NCBI GenBank assembly: GCA_963995525.1
Contig: OZ023206.1
Span: forward strand, 45,393,990 to 45,457,989
DNA length: 64,000 bases
Source: Escarpia spicata
Lineage: Eukaryota; Annelida; Polychaeta; Sabellida; Siboglinidae
Direction of reading: 5' to 3'
The translations under genes were made by a program, and so were the position numbers. Within the stretch, counting starts at the first letter, position 1. Every line of letters begins with the position of its first letter. The notes beneath the pieces are model-generated. The model worked only from the letters and a program-made list of their open reading frames with translations, ran no database searches and was not told where the DNA came from. This document shows, piece after piece, positions 50,598 to 60,815 of this stretch.

Positions 50598-52349
50598 TCA
50601 TATTTGTTGAATAGCAGAGAGCATAAGCTTTGAACATATACAAAGACTGTTGGGATCGGACGCGTAATGTACTAGCAATAGTTTAAAATGCGTTTTGGGG
50701 ACGATCTTTGAGTTGTTTAATTTTACACCGCTGCAGTACATTTGTTGCAATATATACGTAATAATCACATGAAGATACGAATTACCTTGACATGATCCAT
50801 CTTTCACAGCAAATCCCACGGCACATTTCGTACACGTCGTCGCATCACTACACTCTTCGCAGTTGGTTATGTCAGTGGAGCATGCTACAATATAATTAGA
50901 CATATCTCTTGGTTACAGTATATATTGTTTGATCATGGTATTGTATGCCATATCATTACTACTATGTAAATAATTATATTGATATTTATTTTTGTTTTCC
51001 TGCTACTTACGTTTGTGCAGCAAGTCAAATGTTCTATTATGTCAACTCATATTACATTAACACTCGAATTACCTTAACAAGATGCTTCTTTTTTCTACTC
51101 AAATGCAAAGACGCATTTCGTACACGTCGTCGCATCTCTACACTATTCACAGATTGTAATGTCAGATTAACATATTGTAATATATGGATATATATGGTTA
51201 TATTTGTTGTATATGCGATATGGTTATTTTATAATATCTTAAATTATTACCACTATGTTAAATATTAAAATTACCTATTGATGTTAATACTAACACTCAT
51301 TCTTTCACTGTTATTGAATATTCTGCCACACATTTTATACCGTGAAATAGCTACCGGTATTGCATCAAAAATTGAATACCTTGGCATGATCCATCTTTCA
51401 CAGCATATCCTACGCTGCATTTCGTACACGTTGTCGCGTCACTACACTCTTGACAGTTTGTAACTTCAGTGGAACATTCTGTAATGTATGGATATTAGTT
51501 GGTCATCGTAAAGTACATTCGGCTTTAATTTGGAGGAACATTATATACATTTACAATTATATAAAACCCATTTTTTTATTTGTCTAATACTACAACCTGT
51601 ATTTATTTAATGTTACTTGTGATTTCACATCATATGACAGTTGCTAATGGGACAACTGGTGTTGAATAATTATGCAACTTTGACAACACGTATTGGGAAT
51701 GTTATTGCTCATGTTAATGCTCTTTTGTTGCTAAAGTACATTGTTTTGCTACTTGCAATACATACTACAATATATATTTTTGTTATATCTCAATCTATTC
51801 TACAAAAATTACCTTTACTACTGTGAAATATATATATGCGAGCGAAAAATAACCAACACAATATACGTAAAAAAATTGAAACTCTACGATTGCTAGCAAC
51901 CTCACGGTTCGTCCTATTCAAACGAATTTGGTATCACTTCAAAGGATGCTATTTATGTTATGATGGCTTCGCCTAGATTTTCCGGTCGCAGTTAGTAGAA
52001 CATATATGAAGGGACCAACATGTTTTTAATTTTCGGTGTCTCGTAGTGTTCCGAACGATGTTGATGGCGGGTGTTCAGGACACAAATATTCCGAATGCGG
52101 ACAGTTTTTTCATTTCCATAGGTTGGGACTCGCACACATCACCTTTTCTTGTTGTCATGTTATAAAGTCTACTAATTGTTAAAGGCGACGAAACTGCTGT
52201 GCATTTATGGCTGAGAAACTGATGTTTCTCATCGTCTTCGTGACATCGCAATAACGTAGGTCATCCAACGGTGAGTAAGAGTGAAAACGGAAACACCACG
52301 GTTCTAGGTTCTTTTCAGATTATTTTAATAATTATTATCGGGAAACCGT
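50598..52349 (-). repeat. Array unit U20
   Basis: Full form. Exon A 50786-50884 and exon C 51380-51478 are intact. Together with U21 it forms a dimer repeated as U22-U23. Confidence 0.85.
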
Positions 52350-54101
52350 TCATATTTGTTGAATAGCAGAGAGCATAAGCTTTGAACATATACAAAGACT
52401 GTTGGGATCGGACGCGTAATGTACTAGCAATAGTTTAAAATGCGTTTTGGGGACGATCTTTGAGTTGTTTAATTTTACACCGCTGCAGTACATTTGTTGC
52501 AATATATACGTAATAATCACATGAAGATACGAATTACCTTGACATGATCCATCTTTCACAGCAAATCCCACGGCACATTTCGTACACGTCGTCGCATCAC
52601 TACACTCTTCGCAGTTGGTTATGTCAGTGGAGCATGCTACAATATAATTATACATATCTCTTGGTTACAGTATATATTGTTTGATAATGGTATTGTATGC
52701 CATATCATTACTACTATGTAAATAATTATATTGATATTAATTTTTGTTTTCCTGCTATTTACGTTTGTGCACTAAGTCAAATGTTCTATTATGTCAACTC
52801 ATATTACATTAACACTCGAATTACCTTAACAAGATGCTTCTTTTTTCTACTCAAATGCAACGACGCATTTCGTACACGTCGTCGCATCTCTACACTATTC
52901 ACAGTTGGTAATGTCAGATTAACATACTGTAATATATGGATATATATGTTTATATTTGTTGTATGTGCGATATGGTTATTGTATAATATCTTAAATTATT
53001 ACCACTATGTTATATATTTAAATTACCAATTGATGTTAATACTAACACTTATTCTTTCACTGTGATTGAATATTCTGCCACACATTTTATACCGTGAAAT
53101 AGCTACCGGTATTGCATCCACAATTGAATACCTTGGCATGATCCATCTTTCACAGCATATCCTACGCTGCATTTCGTACACGTTGTCGCGTCACTACACT
53201 CTTGACAGTTTGTAACTTCAGTGGAACATTCTGTAATGTATGGATATTAGTTGGTCATCGTAAAGTACATTCGGCTTTAATTTGGAGGAACATTATATAC
53301 ATTTACAATTATATAAAACCCAGTTTTTTATTTGTCTAATACTACAACCTGTATTTATTTAATGTTACTTGTGATTTCACATCATATGACAGTTGCTAAT
53401 GGGACAACTGGTGTTGAATAATTATGCAACTTTTACAACACGTATTGGGAATGTTATTGCTCATGTTAATGCTGTTTTGTTGCTAAAGTACACTGTTTTG
53501 CTACTTGCAATACAGAGCACAATATATATTTTTGTTATATCTAAATCTATTCTACGAAAATTACCTTTACTACAGTGAAATATATATATGCGAGCGAAAA
53601 ATAACCAACACAAAATACTTTTAAAAATGTAAACTCTACGATTGCTAGCAACCTCACGGTTCGTCCTATTCAAACGAATTTGGTATCATTTCAAAGGATG
53701 CTATTTATGTTATGATGGCTTCGCCTAGATTATCCGGTAGCAGTTAGTAGAACACATATGAAGGGACCAACATGTTTTTCATTTTCGGTGTTTCGTACGG
53801 TTCCGAACGATGTTGATGGCGGGTGTTCAGGACACAAATATTCCGAATGCGGACAGTTTCTTCATTTCCATAGGTTGGGACACGCACACATCACCTTTTC
53901 TTGTTGTCATGTTATAAAGTTTACTCATTTTTAAAGGCGACGAAACTGCTGTGCATTTATGGCTGAGAAACCGATGTTTCTCATCGTCTTCGTGACATCG
54001 CAATAACGTAGGCCATCCAACGGTGAGTAAGAGTGAAAACGGAAACACCACGGTTCTAGGTTCTTTTCAGATTATTTTAATAATTATTTTCGGGAAACCG
54101 T
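52350..54101 (-). repeat. Array unit U21
   Basis: Full form. Exon A 52538-52636 and exon C 53132-53230 are intact. It carries variants (GATATTAATTTTTG, CACTGTGATTG, ATACAGAGCAC) found otherwise only in U23. Confidence 0.85.
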
Positions 54102-55853
54102 TCATATTTGTTGAATAGCAGAGAGCATAAGCTTTGAACATATACAAAGACTGTTGGGATCGGACGCGTAATGTACTAGCAATAGTTTAAAATGCGTTTT
54201 GGGGACGATCTTTGAGTTGTTTAATTTTACACCGCTGCAGTACATTTGTTGCAATATATACGTAATAATCACATGAAGATACGAATTACCTTGACATGAT
54301 CCATCTTTCACAGCAAATCCCACGGCACATTTCGTACACGTCGTCGCATCACTACACTCTTCGCAGTTGGTTATGTCAGTGGAGCATGCTACAATATAAT
54401 TATACATATCTCTTGGTTACAGTATATATTGTTTGATAATGGTATTGTATGCCATATCATTACTACTATGTAAATAATTATATTGATATTTATTTTTGTT
54501 TTCCTGCTACTTACGTTTGTGCAGCAAGTCAAATGTTCTATTATGTCAACTCATATTACATTAACACTCGAATTACCTTAACAAGATGCTTCTTTTTTCT
54601 ACTCAAATGCAAAGACGCATTTCGTACACGTCGTCGCATCTCTACACTATTCACAGATTGTAATGTCAGATTAACATATTGTAATATATGGATATATATG
54701 GTTATATTTGTTGTATATGCGATATGGTTATTGTATAATATCTTAAATTATTACCACTATGTTAAATATTAAAATTACCTATTGATGTTAATACTAACAC
54801 TCATTCTTTCACTGTTATTGAATATTCTGCCACACATTTTATACCGTGAAATAGCTACCGGTATTGCATCAAAAATTGAATACCTTGGCATGATCCATCT
54901 TTCACAGCATATCCTACGCTGCATTTCGTACACGTTGTCGCGTCACTACACTCTTGACAGTTTGTAACTTCAGTGGAACATTCTGTAATGTATGGATATT
55001 AGTTGGTCATCGTAAAGTACATTCGGCTTTAATTTGGAGGAACATTATATACATTTACAATTATATAAAACCCATTTTTTTATTTGTCTAATACTACAAC
55101 CTGTATTTATTTAATGTTACTTGTGATTTCACATCATATGACAGTTGCTAATGGGACAACTGGTGTTGAATAATTATGCAACTTTGACAACACGTATTGG
55201 GAATGTTATTGCTCATGTTAATGCTCTTTTGTTGCTAAAGTACATTGTTTTGCTACTTGCAATACATACTACAATATATATTTTTGTTATATCTCAATCT
55301 ATTCTACAAAAATTACCTTTACTACTGTGAAATATATATATGCGAGCGAAAAATAACCAACACAATATACGTAAAAAAATTGAAACTCTACGATTGCTAG
55401 CAACCTCACGGTTCGTCCTATTCAAACGAATTTGGTATCACTTCAAAGGATGCTATTTATGTTATGATGGCTTCGCCTAGATTTTCCGGTCGCAGTTAGT
55501 AGAACATATATGAAGGGACCAACATGTTTTTAATTTTCGGTGTCTCGTACTGTTCCGAACGATGTTGATGGCGGGTGTTCAGGACACAAATATTCCGAAT
55601 GCGGAAAGTTTTTTCATTTCCATAGGTTGGGACTCGCACACATCACCTTTTCTTGTTGTCATGTTATAAAGTCTACTAATTGTTAAAGGCGACGAAACTG
55701 CTGTGCATTTATGGCTGAGAAACCGATGTTTCTCATCGTCTTCGTGACATCGCAATAACGTAGGTCATCCAACGGTGAGTAAGAGTGAAAACGGAAACAC
55801 CACGGTTCTAGGTTCTTTTCAGATTATTTTAATAATTATTATCGGGAAACCGT
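54102..55853 (-). repeat. Array unit U22
   Basis: Full form, near-identical to U20. Exon A 54290-54388 and exon C 54884-54982 are intact. Confidence 0.85.
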
Positions 55854-57087
55854 TCATATTTGTTGAATAGCAGAGAGCATAAGCTTTGAACATATACAAA
55901 GACTGTTGGGATCGGACGCGTAATGTACTAGCAATAGTTTAAAATGCGTTTTGGGGACGATCTTTGAGTTGTTTAATTTTACACCGCTGCAGTACATTTG
56001 TTGCAATATATACGTAATAATCACATGAAGATACGAATTACCTTGACATGATCCATCTTTCACAGCAAATCCCACGGCACATTTCGTACACGTCGTCGCA
56101 TCACTACACTCTTCGCAGTTGGTTATGTCAGTGGAGCATGCTACAATATAATTATACATATCTCTTGGTTACAGTATATATTGTTTGATAATGGTATTGT
56201 ATGCCATATCATTACTACTATGTAAATAATTATATTGATATTAATTTTTGTTTTCCTGCTATTTACGTTTGTGCAGTAAGTCAAATGTTCTATTATGTCA
56301 ACTCATATTACATTAACACTCGAATTACCTTAACAAGATGCTTCTTTTTTCTACTCAAATGCAACGACGCATTTCGTACACGTCGTCGCATCTCTACACT
56401 ATTCACAGTTGGTAATGTCAGATTAACATACTGTAATATATGGATATATATGTTTATATTTGTTGTATGTGCGATATGGTTATTGTATAATATCTTAAAT
56501 TATTACCACTATGTTATATATTTAAATTACCAATTGATGTTAATACTAACACTTATTCTTTCACTGTGATTGAATATTCTGCCACACATTTTATACCGTG
56601 AAATAGCTACCGGTATTGCATCCACAATTGAATACCTTGGCATGATCCATCTTTCACAGCATATCCTACGCTGCATTTCGTACACGTTGTCGCGTCACTA
56701 CACTCTTGACAGTTTGTAACTTCAGTGGAACATTCTGTAATGTATGGATATTAGTTGGTCATCGTAAAGTACATTCGGCTTTAATTTGGAGGAACATTAT
56801 ATACATTTACAATTATATAAAACCCAATTTTTTATTTGTCTAATACTACAACCTGTATTTATTTAATGTTACTTGTGATTTCACATCATATGACAGTTGC
56901 TAATGGGACAACTGGTGTTGAATAATTATGCAACTTTTACAACACGTATTGGGAATGTTATTGCTCATGTTAATGCTGTTTTGTTGCTAAAGTACACTGT
57001 TTTGCTACTTGCAATACAGAGCACAATATATATTTTTGTTATATCTAAATCTATTCTACGAAAATTACCTTTACTACAGTGAAATAT
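55854..57087 (-). repeat. Array unit U23, cut by the family 2 element
   Basis: Near-identical to U21 up to the AT tract at 57080-57087, where the family 2 element begins. Exon A 56042-56140 and exon C 56636-56734 are intact; C is the most 5' host-gene exon I can see. Confidence 0.85.
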
Positions 57088-58272
57088 ATTTATGCAACAA
57101 ACAACACAAGTCCAATGTAGCTGAGAATCGAAATTGGCCAAATGAATGACGTTTATTTATTGAAGTTGGACTGCTTATCATGCAGCCAGTTTGGGAATGA
57201 CATTAACAGGAATGTGAGCTCTAAAATCCAAACCTGATATGACACTGAACCCTTGTACAGTGTCAGCCTTCCGGTTTCTCAGATTCCACATTCCTACAAT
57301 CTTGACAATAACAATATACATGATTCGTCCCTACCTTGTAATGGACTAAAAAACCACTACATGTATAAACATAAGATGTCAAGAATACATACATTCCCCA
57401 CCAAAAACACAACTTCTGCTTAGCAAGGTGGGGGTAATTCGCCTAACCTATAAAAACCTAAATTCCAATTATCGATGGAAAAAGAGGAAGCCTGTCAGCG
57501 CATCAAAACCCCATGAACACAAACTAGTAGAGGATAAACCCCCATGTTCATCTATATTGCAAAGAAATGTGGGGAAAGCTTTTTGACATTTTCCAACTTC
57601 CTTTTCTACCAACGATGTACAATAGTATTTATTACCTACACATTCAATGAAAGGAAGAAAGGTGGGGAGGAGGGCGGATTTCAAATTATCAGTGAATGTA
57701 AAACACGTCTACCACTGGGTAACTGCTTGACCGGAGTGATAAGACATCTGGACTAATCCAGTGCTGTGGTTGGTGGATTATCTTACGGAGTAATCTGATC
57801 TGGTGAGATAATCCAGGAGCTGTTATTGACTCAAGCACACAGGCCAGTGCCTGCGGAAGACTTGCTCTGTCAATTGCATAAAATCTATTATGCAACTTGG
57901 TGATTTGCACAAATTCATTTATGCAACAAACAACACAAGTCCAATGTAGCTGAGAATCGAAATTGGCCAAATGAATGACGTTTATTTATTGAAGTTGGAC
58001 TGCTTATCATGCAGCCAGTTTGGGAATGACATTAACAGGAATGTGAGCTCTAAAATCCAAACCTGATATGACACTGAACCCTTGTACAGTGTCAGCCTTC
58101 CGGTTTCTCAGATTCCACATTCCTACAATCTTGACAATAACAATATACATGATTCGTCCCTACCTTGTAATGGACTAAAAAACCACTACATGTATAAACA
58201 TAAGATGTCAAGAATACATACATTCCCCACCAAAAACACAACTTCTGCTTAGCAAGGTGGGGGTAATTCGCC
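57088..58272 (-). repeat. Split direct repeats B2-A2-B1, family 2
   Basis: Two 356-bp copies, 57088-57443 (B2, outer) and 57917-58272 (B1, inner), enclose the 473-bp A2 (57444-57916). Read on the minus strand each B ends in TTGCATAAAT and carries AATAAATAAA upstream, as in family 1. An 8-bp inverted repeat (TGACACTG/CAGTGTCA, 57240-57265) is present in each. No gene is visible in A2. Confidence 0.9.
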
Positions 58273-58343
58273 ACAAGGTCACCAAAAACACTGTGACCAC
58301 CCCACCTCCTTAAACAAACTGTCAACCAATTGGCCTAAACAGC

Positions 58344-59294
58344 TTAAGCTATTCGGATGTATCTCCGGAATGCATCCGACGTCCACCTGCCCGCCACCCT
58401 GATTTGTGCATCAGACTCCCCCCGCAAGGCCGCCGCTGTAGCTGCACCAATGCGAAAGCTGTGACCTTTAAAGGAACTAGACTGGTACCCACAAAAGCTG
58501 AGGAGTTGTTTTAGGGACACATCAAACTCATACCGCAGCATAGCCTGTCCATTTGGGTATGCAAACAGAATACCATGGGCTGGGCCACGGACCTGTATAA
58601 ACTCTCTTAGAAAAGCAGCTGGGTAGATGAGTGATCCCTGTAAACATTCGCCTCTCACTTGCAGTGATTGTGGGCCCTGTCGAGCACTGTGCTTAAAACG
58701 TTGGAAAGACACATTAATAAGGTCACCATTCAACATGACATCTCCCAACTGCAAGCAACTGTTTACTGTGTTCCTGGATCTAGGCACCATTTCTCCTACT
58801 CGGAGATATGCTCTAAACGCAAGGACCATCATGGCTCGCATCATGACGCACCGATAATGGGAAGAAAATACCATTGGCAGAGCCTGGACTAAGCGGGTGA
58901 GGATGGGTAGTGTGACGGGCAGGCGGACATCAGGAACAGATCCGAGATTCCTAGCTCCCGCCAGAAGCTTACCTACGATAAAATTAGCTGACGGATCCTG
59001 ATATCCATTAATCTTGTGGAAATACGCCACTGCTGATATAATGGAGACTATACTCGCAGGAGCAAAGCCGCTTGCATGCAAGTGTGCCACAAAGAGCAGG
59101 ATCATTGCCACTGAGATTGGCAGATGAGGATCCATGCCCAGTGACTGGAAGAAAAACACTAACTTACTCCATGCCCGCTCATAATGAGCTCTTGTAGACG
59201 GCGCTAGAGACGCCTGGAGCAGAAGACTTAGAGAATCCCCAATCTGACTGGTGAGACACGGTAGGGGATTTCCCTCGGCTTGGCATCTGCCCAT
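58344..59294 (-). CDS. Tyrosine recombinase, Ngaro family 2
   Basis: This 316-codon frame, the same length as in family 1, has Arg165 (AYLRVGEM), Lys201 (RFKHSAR), His278 and Arg281 (HSFRIGAATAAA), Trp304 (GRWTSD) and the nucleophile Tyr312 (RRYIRIA). It would join the circular DNA copy to its target by strand exchange through a tyrosine-DNA link. It starts at MGRCQAEGN, 67 nt inside the end of the RT frame. Family 1 starts at the equivalent point, which supports this start. B1 follows about 70 nt after the stop. Confidence 0.92.
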   Translation of the reverse strand: MGRCQAEGNPLPCLTSQIGDSLSLLLQASLAPSTRAHYERAWSKLVFFFQSLGMDPHLPISVAMILLFVAHLHASGFAPASIVSIISAVAYFHKINGYQDPSANFIVGKLLAGARNLGSVPDVRLPVTLPILTRLVQALPMVFSSHYRCVMMRAMMVLAFRAYLRVGEMVPRSRNTVNSCLQLGDVMLNGDLINVSFQRFKHSARQGPQSLQVRGECLQGSLIYPAAFLREFIQVRGPAHGILFAYPNGQAMLRYEFDVSLKQLLSFCGYQSSSFKGHSFRIGAATAAALRGESDAQIRVAGRWTSDAFRRYIRIA

Positions 59295-60814
59295 GGAGCC
59301 AGTGCTCGGAATTCCTGTACCTGTGAACGCGATAGTTTGTCAGCTAATGTGTTGAATCTACCTGGTATATGCCGTGCAGTAAAGTTAATATTGAAACGCA
59401 GACATGCCAAAACCAAGGGACGTAGCAATGCCATAATGGTGGGCGCGCGAGATGTTTGCTTGTTAATGATTGAAACAAGAGCCTCATTGTCTGTGTAAAA
59501 ACAGACGCTTCTGTTTTCCCATCTGTTACCCCATACCTCCACCGCTGCCATTATAGGGTAAAGTTCAAGGACCGAGATGTTATAGGAGTGCCACTGTATT
59601 GGCCACTGCCCATAGAACCACTCGGTACCATACAGCGCTCCAAATCCTATGCCGCCGGACGCATCAGTATACAATTGCAAGTGATCTCCCGTCAGGAAAT
59701 CATCATCTATGAAGAAAGACCTGCCATTAAACTGGTTCAGAAAATCCTGCCAAACTTGTAAGTCTAGCTTTGCCTGACTAGTCAAACGAATATGGTGATG
59801 AGGTTTGCGAGCCCCAATGCTCAAATCTAATAACCTTCTTAGAAACGCTCTTCCGGGTACTACAGTGCAGAAAAAATTTAAAACTCCTAAAAGAGACTGC
59901 AATTCCTTCAGAGTCACCTTCTGCTTCCTTTGAAATTCACCTAGCAATGCCCGACCCTTGATCAACTTATCCTCTGGTAGCCTAGCTTCTTTACGTTCAG
60001 CATCTAACGTAATGCCCAGGAATGTAATTACTCGACATGGGGCTACTGCTTTAACAGGAGCCAGAGGAACCCCGAGTTCTGAACAGAGGTTAATAAAAAC
60101 TTGCAAGTCATGTAAACACTTAGCTTCGGAATTAGCCATCACCAGAAAATCATCGACCACATGAACCATAGCTGTTATCCCTAGTTTAGTCGTTGCCACC
60201 CACTCCAAAGCCGTACTGAAAGACTCAAATATAGCACAGGAACTGGAACATCCCATGGGAAGAACCGCATCCATGAAGAATTTACCCTTCCATTGAAAGC
60301 CCAATAATGGTCTGTCCAGAGGTGAAATTGGGATAATCCTAAAAGCTGATTCTATATCGACCTTAGCCATAAAGACCTGGTGACTAGATTGTTTGATAAA
60401 GCCGATAGCATCCTGTATAGTTGCATACTGTACGGAAGAGACTTCCTTGGGAATGAAATCATTCACAGACGAACCTTCCGGGTAAGATAAATGGTGTATT
60501 GTCCGAAATTCCCCAGGGGTCTTCTTAGCTACTACTCCCAAGGGACTAACTGTAAAGTTATGAATTGGGGGTGGCACATTAAATGGACCGAGAATCCTGC
60601 CTAACTCCAATTCTTTCCTTATCTTTCGGTCTATAATATTAGGAAATTCATCAGCCGACTTTAGATTTCTAACATCCTTATTTGCCTGTTTTGGTAAGCC
60701 ATAACAACCAAGTCTAAAACCCTGCTTAAAACCATTGATCAGATAAGCAACAATACTGGGATCATATCCTATCAAAAACTTGCTAAGTGTGGTGAAGGAA
60801 ACTGGAGTAGGCAT
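59228..60814 (-). CDS. Reverse transcriptase/RNase H, Ngaro family 2
   Basis: I start at Met 60814, one base after the gag stop (TAA-C-ATG), giving 528 residues; the open frame runs further upstream but there it overlaps gag. RT: first catalytic Asp in KVDIESAFR (about 153), LPMGCSSSC (about 185-193), HVVDDFLVM (about 218-226), thumb KVTLKELQSLLGVLNF (about 299-314). RNase H: Asp in LYTDASGG (about 384), Glu in LELYP (about 417), Asp in YTDNEA (about 442), Asp in LADKLSR (about 492). It makes element cDNA and degrades the RNA strand. No integrase or protease domain is seen, as expected when a tyrosine recombinase integrates the element. Confidence 0.92.
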   Translation of the reverse strand: MPTPVSFTTLSKFLIGYDPSIVAYLINGFKQGFRLGCYGLPKQANKDVRNLKSADEFPNIIDRKIRKELELGRILGPFNVPPPIHNFTVSPLGVVAKKTPGEFRTIHHLSYPEGSSVNDFIPKEVSSVQYATIQDAIGFIKQSSHQVFMAKVDIESAFRIIPISPLDRPLLGFQWKGKFFMDAVLPMGCSSSCAIFESFSTALEWVATTKLGITAMVHVVDDFLVMANSEAKCLHDLQVFINLCSELGVPLAPVKAVAPCRVITFLGITLDAERKEARLPEDKLIKGRALLGEFQRKQKVTLKELQSLLGVLNFFCTVVPGRAFLRRLLDLSIGARKPHHHIRLTSQAKLDLQVWQDFLNQFNGRSFFIDDDFLTGDHLQLYTDASGGIGFGALYGTEWFYGQWPIQWHSYNISVLELYPIMAAVEVWGNRWENRSVCFYTDNEALVSIINKQTSRAPTIMALLRPLVLACLRFNINFTARHIPGRFNTLADKLSRSQVQEFRALAPWADAKPREIPYRVSPVRLGIL

Positions 60815-60815
60815 G

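Larger units (their letters stand above)
10950..57087 (-). repeat. Tandem array of about 22 exon-bearing 1.75-kb units
   Basis: Twenty-two head-to-tail units (U2-U23) follow one another. Most are 1752 bp; six are about 1685 bp or shorter because they lack a 67-bp segment next to GGTTCTTTTCAG. Exons and introns are almost equally conserved between units, which implies recent amplification or homogenisation. Each unit read on the minus strand holds exon C, then decayed exon B, then exon A. Three units (U5, U8, U14) carry a truncated Ngaro-like element in place of about 440 bp of unit sequence, including most of exon C. The array is cut at 57,087 by a second Ngaro-like element. Because A and C exons are phase 1-1, adding or losing units keeps the reading frame. 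Confidence 0.9.

Noticed and set aside
10950..57087. CRISPR-like or plain satellite array
   Set aside because: Units are 1.75 kb with no spacer pattern, and they contain phased exons with splice sites.
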